Of a stretch of 64,000 nt of DNA, positions 26,801 through 41,800 are shown one piece after another. Below the pieces are notes generated by a model that saw only the letters and a list, made by a program, of their open reading frames with translations, ran no database searches and had not been told where the DNA came from. The translations under genes and the position numbers were made by a program. The DNA comes from Micrasema longulum (lineage: Eukaryota > Arthropoda > Insecta > Trichoptera > Brachycentridae), in assembly GCA_022494885.1 (NCBI GenBank), contig JAGVSM010004231.1:62001-126000 (forward strand), given 5' to 3'. Numbering within the stretch: position 1 is the first letter of the stretch; every line of letters starts with the position of its first letter.

Positions 26801-29800
26801 CCTTTGACCAAATGTTGTGTTAAAGGGAGTAATATTGACAACGATAATATTTCTAGCCCTAGTTATATATTCATGTTCCTGAGCAGGGGGATGACGATGT
26901 CCATCTCAAAATCTGTTAATCAGAATAGTTTTAGCGTATATTAGGCGTATCTCAGACACAAGGCTTTAAAGATTTCTGTTGATGGGGTTCTTATATTACA
27001 TTCCAATACTACTACTACTTCTACCAACACGACATTTCCCCTTTTAGAGATAGGCAGAGAGAATGGGCATTCACACACGTCTTTCGCCACTCAAATTCCT
27101 AGTTTCTTTAACATTCATGCATCTTGCCACACATGCCCTTCTGTTGAGTCTGCTTTTGACATGACCAGTTTTGAGATTTTGGTTTATCTGATCATGCCAC
27201 GTCATTCTTTGTCATGTCATTCATTGTCATTCTTAGACAGGCGCCGTGGCGCAGTTGGTTAGACGGCCAACTGTGAAACTGGCGTCGCGGGTTCGATTCC
27301 CGCCAGTTGCAAGAAAAATATCCAAGAAAGATTTTTCTCAATTGGTCCGGGTGTGTGGTGTATTTTTCACTACCTCCTTCCATGTCCCCTCTATCCCACC
27401 TGCTGACAAGCCTCAAAATAGAGGCTTAGCGGGTTATTCCTTTGAAAAAAAAATCTTGTCCTACGTTGCTATTCATTCTTGCCATGTGTATCTTTTTTGC
27501 TATTCTTTTGTCATCCGTTAATTCTACATGACCTAACTATCTAAGTAACCCTTTCTTAATATTATCAATAATTATACCCGTATCAGATTTACATTCTCTC
27601 CTGATTTCATCCGTAACACTGTCATACATTGAATTCCCGCACACTGATTCGTCCTTCCTCCGCTAGTTCCATGTTTGATATAAATAATTCTCAAGTCGCC
27701 ATGTGCCAGTTGAAACTAACCAGTACTAGAGGTTCAACTTGTTGACCTAAGTCCCTTCGCGTGTGTCCGTTAGGGAAGTCGGGAAGTGGCACTAGCGACT
27801 AATGCCCCGTGAGATATCTGCATAAGTCCTAAGGCTTGGTGCAATGACCGCGTGCTGCCTGGGAAATTCATTTTGCAAAACAACTTTCACGCTCTAAGAT
27901 TTTATTTCTATTAAAGAATGTTTACATATTATCGATTGGCCTATTTAATAACCCACAGGATGCGGTAAAATTAGGGTGGATTATTGTATTATATTATTTT
28001 TACTCTCAGGTGAAATTCCTGTGCCGGACAATTTTGGTGATTGGGTATTTGAATATTGTTTTTCTGTCACTCGATCGCAAATGCCTCCCCGATAATTTGC
28101 GAAAACTGCACGTCGGACTGATCATGTCTTATTAAAATCGACAAAATCGACGTTTCATTGTCCCGTTTCTCGCATCCCAAAACTTAACCGATTTTGTTTT
28201 TTTTTTTTATGAAAGAGTATTAGAATAAAATTTGCGGTGTCGGTTCTTTTTGCGTTTTTCAAAAATAGTTATTATATTTGCATACCGTACGTCCGAAGAT
28301 GGCAGATAAAACTCGGCGCTGTTTTTGTATGGTCCTAGCTCCCATAAGAAACAATTTATCAAAAAAATAAAGCAATAGGGACTCGCCAGTGGTAAATATC
28401 TATAGTGTGTAAAAAAAACACTGCTCTAGTGCCATAATCCATGAAAATAATACGGGAATACGTTTGTATGAAGAAAAGTCAGACCGCGTTTCCTCTCATT
28501 GGCGTTTTCTCTCCCCTTCCCCGCACCTGTCGGTGTCTCGCTCACCCCCTGCGCCACTCAACACGTGAGTGAAACATCCTTCCGAAATAAGCTGCCACAA
28601 ACATTATGCCAGGCGGCTTATATATATGTCGACACTATGGGAAATAGGAACTCCCCGGAAATGACTAAAAATATTTCGTTTTTAGGAAAATAGACGCAGA
28701 TTGCAAAATAAAGAAATTTAGTGTGTTTTTTTAATATGTTTGTTCGTAACTGTTCTATTTAAAATCAGTTCTAAAGCTGAAAAAAAATTAAAAGAACAAG
28801 TTGGTCGTCAAGTTTCGTTAGACAATCCGAAAAAACATGATTTAAATTAAGCATTCCCGGGTAATTTTAAAAACATTCCAAGGATTTTACTAATAAAGCC
28901 GACATACGTATTGTATATTCATATACCTTATAAATTGCTATAATGTCTAATTATTTTTAAACTTTAGGTTGTACTAAATTCATAATTCCTATTTTTCAAA
29001 GGGTTGCAGAATTACCATGGGAAAATCATGTAGTTATATACCTAGTACCGATAATTCTTATCTATTTTTTATGTCAAGGACAAATGTTCGAGACAATGTA
29101 CTATTGCAATATTAAATGTCGTTTTAAAAATTAACACATTTTTCTCTAATTGTGATTAGGTTCGTTCATCGTGCTGTTATAAGATTTGACCTTACTGCCT
29201 CATGAGAATATTTCTAAAATCTTTGTTGTCCGCTTAAACAATAAAGGTATATGTACGAAGATGTGAAATGTAGGTTGTGGTCAAGTTTTTGTCGAGTTGT
29301 GAACATCGGATCTTAGGTTTGATATCCACAAAACTCAATTAGTATGTATTTTGCATCAAAGCATTTTTCTATTTAATATTTTTGAATACCAAGATAAGTG
29401 TGATTTTGGCCACTTTTAAATTCTTATATATTTTCCGTTTCATTTCATTGATTTCTTTATTGGGGGAAATCTTTGGTTTATCATGTTTGAAGTTTTACTA
29501 AATGAAGTTGATATTGATCAATATTTTTGTAATTCATCACAAAAATACATTTTTTTGGTAAATGGGTAGAAAAAACAATATTGTGTTTTATTTGGCTATA
29601 AAATACAACATAGTGAGTTTAATATTAATACTCCTTTCGCTTTCATATCCTATTATTGCAGAGTTTTGCGCAGTTAAGGCCTTAATTGGGAAGAAAACAC
29701 TAAATCGTGATATTTGATTTTAAATGTTTCAACCTGAATAGTTTAAGGGTAAATGCCAGGAATACTTCCCTTCTGAAATGGGTCATGGCACCCCCTCATC

Positions 29801-32800
29801 GCCTGTTCTCCCGCCCCCGTCTCGTCCCTTCACCCCGCTAACACAGGCGATCGATCCGCGGAATCTACTTACCGATTCACAGTCTGGAGAAATTCTTCCC
29901 GTTAGTTTCGCGTCACATCTGCTCTGAATTAAGTGATTATTTCTCTACCATTTCGATAAACGATGGAGTTTCTACCATAGGTAAATAATTTTTATATGTT
30001 TGTACTAATTTTATTCCTATTCTTCCCCGAAATAACCAGTCTTTTAGCCACTTTTACACTCTTCCGGCAGTTTTTGAGGTTAAATATGTTTCCAGCTTTT
30101 CCATTTCTTTTTTTAAATTTATTTACAATCCATGTCTTTTTTGCATTATTGGTTTAGTTTATGAATGATTTCATTCCGGAACAAAATGTTCGGATTTATC
30201 TTTATAGGTGTTAAAAAACTTTTTTGTTCTTTCGAATATGTATATAATATCTTATTTTGCGTGTAAAAAAATATTTATGCTTGATTTTGTATTTAGAATT
30301 TAAATTATACTTAAACCCACGTGCGCGCAACTAGCTCTATTGCGTGCTCAAATTAATGGGGTGACTTCTACTTCAAAACTTTTAAATTCAATTGTAATTT
30401 TGTTAATTTAGAGTTGAGAAAAGTTTTACGTCGTTGTAAATATTTATTATTTTTCCTTCAAAATCCTTGCAATTGTGTTGTCTTTCACGTTATTTTTCAA
30501 TTCTCTTCAAACTTCTATGTCTGTTTCAAGTTATGTAAATGATAATTCTAATTTCTGGCAAAATGTCAAAGGTTGTTTCAGAATCTCTGAACTGAAAATG
30601 TTTACTAGTTCATGTCAATGTGATGCGGATTTATTGAAAGGCTATAAATATGTCTAGATGAAGGTTTTATTTAAATATTTTTTGTGTCTTTGTTCGGTCA
30701 TGTTTTGAGTGGATTAGTTTTGTGTTTTAAATAAGCTTTTAGATATTCAAGACTTTAAAAAACATGTTTTTTTCATGATTGTTTGAATGCCAAAGACCAG
30801 ATAATCTGTTCTTGTAGTATGTGCTTTTTTAATTTCATTTTTTAACCCTGATCGATAATAGACTTAAATTAACTTTTCTTTTGATAATTTTATTGAGTTT
30901 ATAGTAAAAAAATCTGCTTTCAATATGTATAATTTATTTTGCCGTTCCCGTTAATTTTTTAGACCAAAGTATCCAGTTATTTCCGTTTCGGTTAACTTTT
31001 ATTTTACCTTCCAATAAACTATTTATTACGCTATACTTTATATAATAATTTCATAAATCTTCTGATCAAAGTCGGATTTTTTGCATATCCGCCTTTATGT
31101 TTTCTTTTTCTACACCGATATGTATCATACATATTATTTAGACAGCTATTGTGTTCACATGTCCAAACCTTCTAGTTTTTTTTAATGGAATATGCTCTTT
31201 ATGTTTATGCTTTGAATCCCTACAGTATTAATTTATAATCCTCCCAAATTTTGTGTTTCGATTAAAATTTTATTCCTAGAATAAGCTGCCACAAGAGCTG
31301 ATCTTAACGTGTAGTCGAAATAGGTTCAAAAATGGACTATATTTTTTACGGAAAAGTTTAAGTGCGCCAACAAACCTTCGTTTAAATATGTTTAAGCATA
31401 TCAGCTTAAAGCTGCTCAGTTAAAATTGATCTAATAATAATGTTTAAGTTAGTTTTAAATGTGATTTCAATTCGCTGTATTATTTCAAATCAATAAAATC
31501 TGGCAGTCAGTAATCCGGATAGTTGGAGTTTCGCTGTACTCTTATTTTCAATTTTTCCAAAACTAAAAACGAAGAGTTTATTTTACAACTTTGACGCAAA
31601 TAAACTATTTATCATTCGAATGACGTTTTCGGCTTATTTACATAATTGCAGTAGAACTCAGTTTATCCCAACTCCAGTCATCCGGATTGCCAAATATCCG
31701 GATTGTTATCAAAAAATAAAACCTCGAAAAAAGGATCTCGCTGCTCGTAAACGAGTTTCTTAAACCTATTAACTTTACTGGATACGTTCAAAGAAAATTT
31801 TAACGTGATTACGATTTGCTGTTTTATTTTGAGGCAATAAAAAAAGTTATCTTAAGAGTAAATTTGGCGTTTTCTTTTAAAAGATTGCCTTAATTTCATG
31901 GTTAATCTATCTATGGCACGCATTAATCCGGATTATTGAAATTTTACTGTATTATGTATTATTATCTTTCAGTATTGTATTTTTCCTGTGATATTTGAAG
32001 TTGAAACTAGGTGTAGATATAATACCATAAACATAGTACCATTTGATAATATACATATTTCAGTGCAGATCGAAAAAAAATGTTGAATAAAAAATTACCA
32101 AAGAAATATTGACTTAAAATAATAATATAATATAAATCATGTAAATAATAATAATGCAACTATGGAGCTTACTGCGTTCATACCATTCGGAAAATGGTTG
32201 CTTGGTATAAATTCTAATAAATATGTATAATCAATACCAGATGTCTGCAAAATCTAGTGAAAATCTTCGTATATTTTCCTCATTCAATATACATATTTGG
32301 ACGGAAACATTATAATTTTTTCCAAAAAAGATACCGAAATATGTTTTTAAATTTCATGTTTTATTTTATAACATTATATCATGGAGTACTAAGTAGTAAT
32401 AAAAGGTGTGCAAATTTTGTTTTATGCCGGGTTTGGAAGAAAACTGAATAACTTTATTTAATGTCCACTCCATAATATGAACGGTCGAGCGTTTTATGCA
32501 CCCATTAACCCTTTGCAAATTTGTCCCGGTGTAAAATAACTCGTATATCTTTGATATGAGAATGCATTTGATGTAACTAATCACTTTTGGTACACATTTG
32601 GACATTTTGAGTAATTTTGGCCATTTTGAAGTAATTAATTTAAAAAATGACTTCTGGGGATAAGTATTGCACCCGTTTTGTTGAGTAAAATTACTACTCC
32701 TTGACAAACCTCCATATTATAATTATTATAGTATGTGAGTTCTTTTTTTTCAAAAGTTTTTGTGATTTGATTATAATGCGGGTTTTTTATTTTTTAATAT

Positions 32801-35800
32801 ATCGTACTGGAAAAATAGAAACTTTTATCTTTCTTTACCCCTGACGGTACAAATTTATACCACTATATTTTTTATATTAAACATTAACTTCTCTAACCAT
32901 GCTGAAAGTACCATGGAATAAACCTTCTTAAAAATTGAAGAATAATGTTAGACCAGTTATTCTTATTCAAATTAATAAATAATAAAATTGATTCTCCTAA
33001 CCTACTTGAAAGACTTCCATTCCGTGTGCCATCTAGACCGACGAGACAAAATCTATTGTTTTACACAGAAAACGCGTCAACAAACTATTTAAAACAATCT
33101 ACAATACCTAGAATATACGACCAATATAACAATAGATTTTCCGAGGCTGATATTTTTTGTGACAATGTATGTAAATTTAGGTCAAAAATCATAGAAATTT
33201 TCAGAGAAGCAGATATTTAACTTTATTATTATAAACATATTTTTCATTTCGTTTCTTTTACATTTATTATATTTAACATAATTTAAATTATTGTATTAAG
33301 TGTAAACAATTTTTCTAGTGTGCGCATTAGTGTCCTACACTAATATACAAAGAAATTGTCAATATTTGTGAAATAAAAAAAAAATGAAAATAAAATAAAA
33401 ATAAAATTAAAAAGAAAATAAAAATATCAAATAAAAATATAAAAAAATAAAATAAAATAAAATAAAAATAAAAATAAAATAAAAATAAAATAAAAACAAA
33501 ATAAAAATAAAATAAAATACCCATAAAGAGTTTAAAAAAAACAAAAATATGTAATTGTTTTCAAACTACAAATAACGTCATTCAAAAATAAAAAGTTCGT
33601 TCAGGGAACGGGGCATTAGCTTAATACGAACCGTGTCGAGATTCAAGATTAAGCTTAATATTTATGTAAGTTCTCGACGACAAACTTACTTAGAACTTCA
33701 TGGTAATAATGGGCTCAGGGATTTCCAAAAACATACACATTTGTAAGGATATAATTACGTATTACATAATCCTCTGTTATGTAGGTTAGGGTGACGGTGT
33801 CCTTGTCTATGAACTTGACATCGCTATTGCAATCCTGGGAGATTCGGGCATGCGCAATAAGATTGTTTTTATCGACTAATTGCATTTAACCAACATCTTT
33901 TTACTCAAAATATTTCAATGATTACGTTTATTTTAATTTTAATAAATTTCCTGACAAAGTCTATTTTGAACATAAATTATAACGAAAAAGACAATCATGT
34001 ACAGTAACATAAAACTAGAAACGAAACAATAAAAGAAAGAGCAAAGACAAAAATAATTGACAAGCATCGTGAGAAACAGTTTAATTATGAATGTAAGGCA
34101 TTCATTAAGTATTATTATTTATTGATGATGTACATAAAAAATATCATATATTTTTTTATAATAAATTATTATTATTAATAAGTACCTAATAACAAATCAT
34201 AAATTCATTATCATCATTATTCCCCATTCCGCATCCAGTGGTGCATTGGGCACTGCATCGGTAAATCAAATGCAGCGTAGTTCGATCATCTGTTACATTA
34301 AAAGTCAGGTGTATTTTATTCATTTTTGTTCGTTTGCCGAATGCTAATGTACATAAAGTGAAATTGACCTTTGTTTTATTTACGTCTCTTTTTGTTTTAA
34401 TATAAAAATAAAAAAAAACAACTATTTGAAAATTTAAAAACAAAAACGGGAAAATACTTCTTTCTATTTTTTACGACAAAAATATAGGGCAAATAGCTTT
34501 AATAATACTTGAGTTATCAAATTAAAATCGGTCTATGGGGGATTCAAATCCCCCCCTTCGGTCCGGCTAGATTAAAGGAAAACCAAAAATCTGTGTCTGT
34601 CAAAAAATTTTATGTTTTTTGTAAACGGTGTAGATAATTCAAAAATGTAGATTCTGGGTGTGGCAATTTGTCCAGGTACATTTAAACTTATATTTTTCTA
34701 GGATGATGACGATGATGATGTAGAAGAGGCTGCAGTAGCACCTGAGGTAGTCCCCACCCCTCCACAGCCCTTCCCGCGTAGCTTCTCAAAGGGAGCCTCG
34801 ACTAAATCCATATCCCCGAAGGCAGGGTCCCCGAAACCTTGGAAGAGAACAGGTACATATTACTCAATCTGTCTTATTTCATTAAATATTTACTTATACC
34901 ATGTATTATAAATAAATGTTATTAATTCTAGTAAATTATTTTTTGTACAGTTTAAAATTGATATACATTACTCTACAGAAAATAAATTGAATCAATAGAA
35001 AAAAAAGATAATTAAAGTGATCCAAAAGAACTGGCACAATATACGTTATATGATCATCTTACCTACACATAACAAATGATTGAGGTATGCTGCGATTGGT
35101 GTATTGATGTAGTGCCATATGCACCATTAGGTGCAGATATTGTAATGATGATGATCAAAAGGACAGATTAGTCAAAAATCAAAATTGGTTTCTATCTTGC
35201 TCAGATTTTTTTCCACCTGTGATGTTAAAATCTATGTTTTGTAACAAAATTAAATTACCACATTCTTTGTAGGTATTGTATTTGGAAACAGTATTTTTCA
35301 ATTTAAGTTGGGTTCTGGTCCCGTTGTAGGGTAGGGGACTCTGGATTAGAGATCAGAGGTTCGCATCTAGTTCTACCACAATTTGATGCAATTTACTGAT
35401 ATTAAATATTTGTGTAAATATATCCAGTGCATATTACGTATGGATATCGCATACCTTGCAAAAAAGTATAATAATAGTGTTGTAATATGACAGCGAGCCC
35501 CCCACGCCCCCCGCCACGCACACATGTCACCCACGATGAGTATCACCACTTCTGTGACAGCGCCCTGGAATGTACGAACCACACTAGATTACCTTATTCC
35601 ACGTCTGCTTTACAGAGCATGATCCGCCATTTCCGTAATTTTATTGTTTTCAGCTTGCCTTTCCATTCACAGGAATGATTTATTTAGCACTTCCATTATA
35701 TTATACACTCTGTCAAAAAGAGTAGATAATAATTTATTGAATTGATGTTCTTATCGTTTTCTCTTATGGTAACACTTAAAACAATAGTACAGAAATAGAA

Positions 35801-38800
35801 TGTCATGACCTTGTCGGAATCAATCACAAGACAAGTCACTTATAATTGTGTGTTGCCAGCATAAAAATATTTTTAAACTATTTATTCTCTACTCTTTTTT
35901 TGGCAGACTAAGGCCGGGTAGTTTGATCATTAGTACTAGTTGAAAATAGTGAGTAATAATAACAATTTTAAAATCCTTTTTTTTGTCTGAAAAAAGAAAT
36001 GCTTTTTCAAAACATTTACCATTACTTTTGGTTTTTAACTATTACTAATGATCTAACAACCCGGCTTAAGAGTTTTGAATTTATTTACAAATGTTTTGAT
36101 ATTTATTGCTTACAATGCTTATATTATAATGGTTTCATTATTTATAACCAAATATGAATGAAACTTATTTTAAATTAAACAAGTGCATTATGGACAGCAT
36201 TTCATTATAAATAAATCAACGCAATTCTTTTTTCATTTTATTTAAAACTCACAGGATGTGAAATGTAAAAAAAACTATTCTAATTTTCGTTTTATTTCTT
36301 ATAATTTTTTTATTTATTTTAGAAATAAATGCATGTTTTTTTTAAAAGTTGATGAGTTGTATTGATTTTATAATGTATGTTGATTATTGACTTTAAAAAT
36401 GTATAAACCATCAGCATTTTTGGTTGTTTTGCATGAATGTGTTCATTTATCCAGATTGTATAGCATGTACATAATATAAAAATGAAACATTCTTTTTCTT
36501 TTAGAATTTTCATAGTCAAATAATATTTTTCTTACTTTCTTTCATATCTGAATTTAATTGAGTGAATATTACACACACACAATTAACATTTATCAACTGC
36601 GACGATCTTTAATTCATGGGCTCAGTTTAAATTTATGCATATTACAACGGATCTCTGCGATAATATGAATGTACCAGTTTTATATGAGTATGCAGAGACA
36701 AACCTTAAGGTGAGGAGAGTACATTCTATTGTCTTCACCTTCGGGTTATTCTCTGCATTTGAAATTAGAATGTACTTTCCTCACCTTAAGTTTTGTCTCT
36801 GCATATGGGTATTAGATACTAAAAATATTGTCAGTTTAATAACATACAATTATTCTATGTTTCTGATAAGTATGCAGTTTTTAAATTTTGATTGTAAGGC
36901 AACAATGCATCCGTTTTGTTTGTTAAGTAGAACTTTGATTATCTGGACTAGTTGAGAATGAAAGTAATCCAGATAATAAAAACATTTAAATAGTCCACGT
37001 TTCACTTTAATTGCATGTTTTGAGATTTTCAAACAGGGTTTCAATTATTATAGGTTTACTAAATGAAATGTGTTTTTTCAGCTTATGATCTAGCTACCCA
37101 GTGTCCTTCTCGCCGAGCTTCCATGCGAAGGCACACAATTGTTGCTTGTAGTAATCCCGCAGACTCCATGGGCGTATCTGGATCACATTCGGTTCCACAA
37201 TCAAGGTAGTTAACAGTTTAAATTTTTGTGAAGTTGATTCTCCAAATCATTTAAGTGCATCATTAATTCTTTTATTTTTTAAGGGGTTTAGATGACAGAA
37301 TGAGAATAATGTACATGAAATAAGAAATCAGTTATGAAATAATGAAAAAACTTGTTTCATCACCATATTTATCAAACCAAAAATCCCATAAGTCATGGCC
37401 GGTGTGTGGATATACTATTGTAATCTTATCATTGGCTTGTTTAAAACTTTTAAATATACCATGATACAGAAATGATTAAGCATTCTTAACTATCTTAATA
37501 AAAAGCCCCTGATGTTAGAAATTCAAGACATACGATGAAAATGTACAGTGCTATCTGGAATTGTATTTTGAAAATAATATTTTTGGGCATGAATCTCTGT
37601 AAGGCAAAACATTAATGAAATATATAACTAAATTATTTAAAGAAGAAAGCATTTGAAATTGATGTGCTTAGTCATAATTTATAAATTAATTAGCCCATTT
37701 GACTACACGCTGCCCTAGTTCTTGTTTGTTCAATTGACCATTTTGCAAATTTTATAAGAGACATTTTTCAAATAAGTAAAATCAGTAAGTGGAGATTGGC
37801 ACTCAAAAAATGCTGAAAATACTATTTAATAATGAAAAACATAATTCTTTAGCTAAATAGATGCGTAGTAAGATAATGAATATATTGGCATTCATAACCC
37901 AATTTAGCTCAAAATGGTATATTGAACATACAAGAACTAGGGCAGCATACAGTAGAAAAAAAAACAGATGTCTTAGAGCTATTACAAGGGAAATTTTACA
38001 AAAATAGTTATAAGTAAAAAAATTAATGGGAGATAAAAAAAATTTAGATCTTTAAAAAAATTACAGTGGCATCAAAGTTTTTTTTTTAATAGCATTAAAT
38101 CTTCTAATTTTTTTCAGGAATTTGAATAATCTATTGTATTATTTATACAAAAACTTTTGTAGATATTTGTGTATATTTTCCATATCGTCACCCTAACTTG
38201 TAAAACTCCACAAATGGTTAAAAATGATATTTGGGCATTTTCTGTTAGGACTTAAAATAATATATATGTAAATATAAACTAAAATAGAAAAACTTGTAAA
38301 ATTCATACAGTTTTGCATTATTAAAAAAAAAATGTATTTAAAAAAACTTCGCTATTACAGTCAAAACTATTTTTACTCTCCACTCAACAAAAGTAAGGTA
38401 AGTTTTAAAAGTTGGGCCAATGATATACTATTATTTGATGGTCATCGTGTGGTTTATATTTTCAGACCGGATTCGAGACAGTCGGGCATATCAGTGGCAA
38501 GTAGTGACATAGAAGGACTGCCCTTGGGAACACTCGGGGGAACGCCTAATGACATTTCATGGTCTAGGAACTCTCTACAAGAAGAGCTAATCCAGTCGGT
38601 TAGTGCACCTTCCAAAGTGAGTGTTGTGCGCTTTTTTAGTTGCTATGTATAATATATTTATTATTTCTGTGGAAAAAAGTAAGAATACTTAACTAATTAT
38701 TCCTATCTACATTTTCCCCAAAATCATGCATTTGTAGTCTTCGTAATCAATAACTCCTATCATAGTATTTAGTAGATTTTACGTAAATACAATCAGATAA

Positions 38801-41800
38801 TAATGTAATTTTATGAATGACTATTTTAGCTATTATCAAAATTTGTCAGTAAATGCATATTTTTTGTGAAATCATTGATTGTAATAAAATAAATAAAACA
38901 ACTATGTTTTTAACCACTTTTTTTCACTACCGACCAGTTTCAAAGCTATACAAGCTTCTTTTTTGAGGTATACTTAATTAATGAATTCTATCCTATTTTA
39001 TTCTATCAGTTGGTGTGTATGGAAGTAATATATCAAGTATTTTTGTTTTATTATTTAAGTATACCTTGAAAAAGAAGCTTGTGTAGCTTTGAACCGGTCA
39101 GTAGAAAAAAAAATAAGTGGTTAAAAACAAAGGTATTTTATTTTATTATAATGAATAACCACAAAGTGAGTGCTTCAAATATAAAATTTATTTTATCATA
39201 GATTGTAGTTTTGTTTTTTTTAGTGTAGTCCTGATTATGAGTGAAATTTAGTAATCATTGTTTTTAATTGATTTGGATATTTAAAAAATCAACTATTTTG
39301 TCAACTATTTTGTCAATTGTTTCATCAGTGTCATGTCATGTCATGTCATGTCATGTCAGTGTTCATCAGTATTATCGGCGAAAAAAAACATTAAAGAATC
39401 AAGCGAATTTTTAATTATAACTACTTTTTTTTTTATGTCAACTGTAAACATTGAGAATTCATATTGGGATTAAATCAATTAAAAAATATTTCTACAAAAT
39501 GTAAGAACATAAAATATAATATTAAAATTAACAATTAAATGCGATGATTTGAATTATTTTTGTAAAATAAACTAACAAAAAACAGTTGCCGATATTATAC
39601 TTGTGTTTTACGTAATCTTGATTCATTAAATTATTTCATGAACTTATATAATTTTTATCACCATACATACAAATGTTAGTCTTTCATGATATAAAATAAT
39701 ATATTTTAGACATTTTGTATATTGTTCGATAATTTGTTCGCTTTTTAGGCAATTTTTTATTCACCTATATATATATATATTTAAAATTAGATCTGGCTTT
39801 TAACTTTTGCTTTTAAATTTTCAGAAACAGTGGCAAGAAGCAATGTCCCTAGATGAGAGGTTATCCTTAACATTAGAAGAAATAGTTCATATAAGGTCAG
39901 TACTAACCAAAGCTGAATTGGAGGCTTTGCCTGTTGAAGGCAGGGTTAAAGAAGATGTTGAAAAAAGAAAGGTTGGTAAAATAATGCGCATATATTTGTA
40001 ATAATACGTAGTATTTACCTTAATATCTTTAGAAATACTGAGCACTAGGTGGCCATAAAAATATATATTTACTATTTTGCTAAAAAATATGTACATTGCA
40101 TACAATATGTCATTCATATGGCAAATAACCAATGTTAGTAAATAGTTTGTGTAACCACTTTTCTCTAAGTCAAGGATTGATTGAAATATTAACAAACTAA
40201 TTTATTGCATACAAATTTGTTTACTTACATTCTTATTAGGTTACACTCAAATATTTGCTTTATTAAAATTTAAAAAAAATACAGTTTTTATTAAACATAG
40301 TGGTTTATCAATACCAAGCATCCCCTGTTGTTTTTTATTTGCGTAACTATAAATGATGAATCTTATTTTTAGGTGTGTTTCCTCTGTTTGAAAACAAGAT
40401 TTGGGTTATTTGGACCTTGGGGACAACGTTGTAAGCTCTGCAAGAAGACCGTGTGCACGAAATGCTTTTCAAAGGTGATTAAAATATCCCATCAAACATT
40501 TATTAATATGTTTTTCCATAAAAATGTTTGTTAATTATTCATTTTAAGCAAAATCCATTATTTGTTTTCATCTTACAGATGCGCATTCCAACCGAGCACT
40601 TTTCCAATGTGCCAGTTGTCCTCTTGAGTCCCTCATTGATGCCGTCTCCAGAGGATGAAGTTAACACTTCTTTTCCACGTTCACTGATGGCGCGTTTGAT
40701 TTCACCTGAGCAACACACAGTGAGCATTTCTATATAATTACGTTTCTACAAATGTTCAGGTTAAGTATTGTTAAAAAAAATGAGCATGAAATATTTCTTT
40801 CTTTCTTTATTTTGGGAAAACGTGTCAGCATCCGAATCAATCAGCAAGTAACTTATACAAATAAAACATTCGTTTTCTTTTTGTGAAATTTTTGTGCAAA
40901 CAATTTTCATTGGAAAATGCATGAGCAGGGAATATTTTTTCATTATTTCATCAAATTTAAACTGGGTTGTGGTCTCAAAGTAGTAGGTATACCAACCTTT
41001 AATGTTATTGTAAATATGAGCTTAAATAACAAGATTAAAAGTAAAAATATGGAAAAATGCATTTATTATACCTATTATACCATGGTCCCTTACTCTTCTT
41101 ATCAAAATTTAGGGCACAACCAAAATGATTGCTGAAAAATAGTACATCATGTAAAATACAGACTCATAGATCATACGTCTGAGGTTTAAACATCTTCTTA
41201 CCATAACCTGATTGCCTTTTTCTTACATTTATTTATATGTCGAAAATGGTCTCAAAATTTAAATATTTGATAAATCGTAGAACAAAAACTTATTTTTCTG
41301 TTAAAAACAAAGCCCTTATCATTAAGTTATTCAGACATGTAGTTATGTTCAGCCGTTTCAGGTTTCACATTGCTAATATAAAAAGAAATTCAGTTAACAT
41401 TTTGTTCTTTAGGATCGCTCGGATAATTCGGTAGGAAGCGCTCCCAGTAGCCCCTCGATGCAAAGAAGTCAAACGTCTTCCATGGCCCGCTCTCTAGAGG
41501 GCACTCTCAATACATCACCCGCTTCGCAGCCCCCTTCCTCGTATGCCCAGTCGGCTCCCGGTTCCCGAGGAGGATCATCTCTGGGATATGTTCCGGACCA
41601 GCTCAGTACCCTTCCTCCCTCTGCTGCAATCATGACCAGGAGTATGGAGGGCCCGCAGAGTTTACCTGTCACCAATGGAAGCCCAATGCATACATTGGAT
41701 AGAAGGTAATTCAAATAAATATTACAAAATCCTGTTTACTTGGTTTTAATGTTTATTTATTTAAATCTCTGTATTATATACTTATGAAGCTGTTAAATTG

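Larger units (their letters stand above)
22074..34701 (+). other. spire intron 2 (12.6 kb), mostly repeats
   Basis: The intron runs from GTAAGT to ttttctag. It contains probable hAT-type debris (24415-25680), SINEs (25800, 27238, 34205), LINE C-terminal fragments (26190, 31276, 32945), a LINE 3' tail (26640) and pogo-like ends (31503-31951). Two pyrimidine-rich GC patches (about 28490-28570 and 29785-29860) stand out but show no coding pattern. Confidence 0.7.

Noticed and set aside
27241..27311. tRNA gene on the + strand
   Set aside because: Polymerase III boxes and a T-arm are present, but the anticodon arm is poor, a SINE body follows, and a second copy with the same body occurs at 56640-56811.
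28499..28693. 64-codon frame with an FRNKLPQ phrase similar to the LINE end at 31276
   Set aside because: Only five to seven residues match and the rest does not resemble a LINE C-terminus.
33327..33524. 65-codon Phe/Tyr-rich frame
   Set aside because: It is the translation of an AAATA low-complexity repeat.
41469..41714. 81-codon frame on the - strand
   Set aside because: It is the antisense shadow of spire exon 10.
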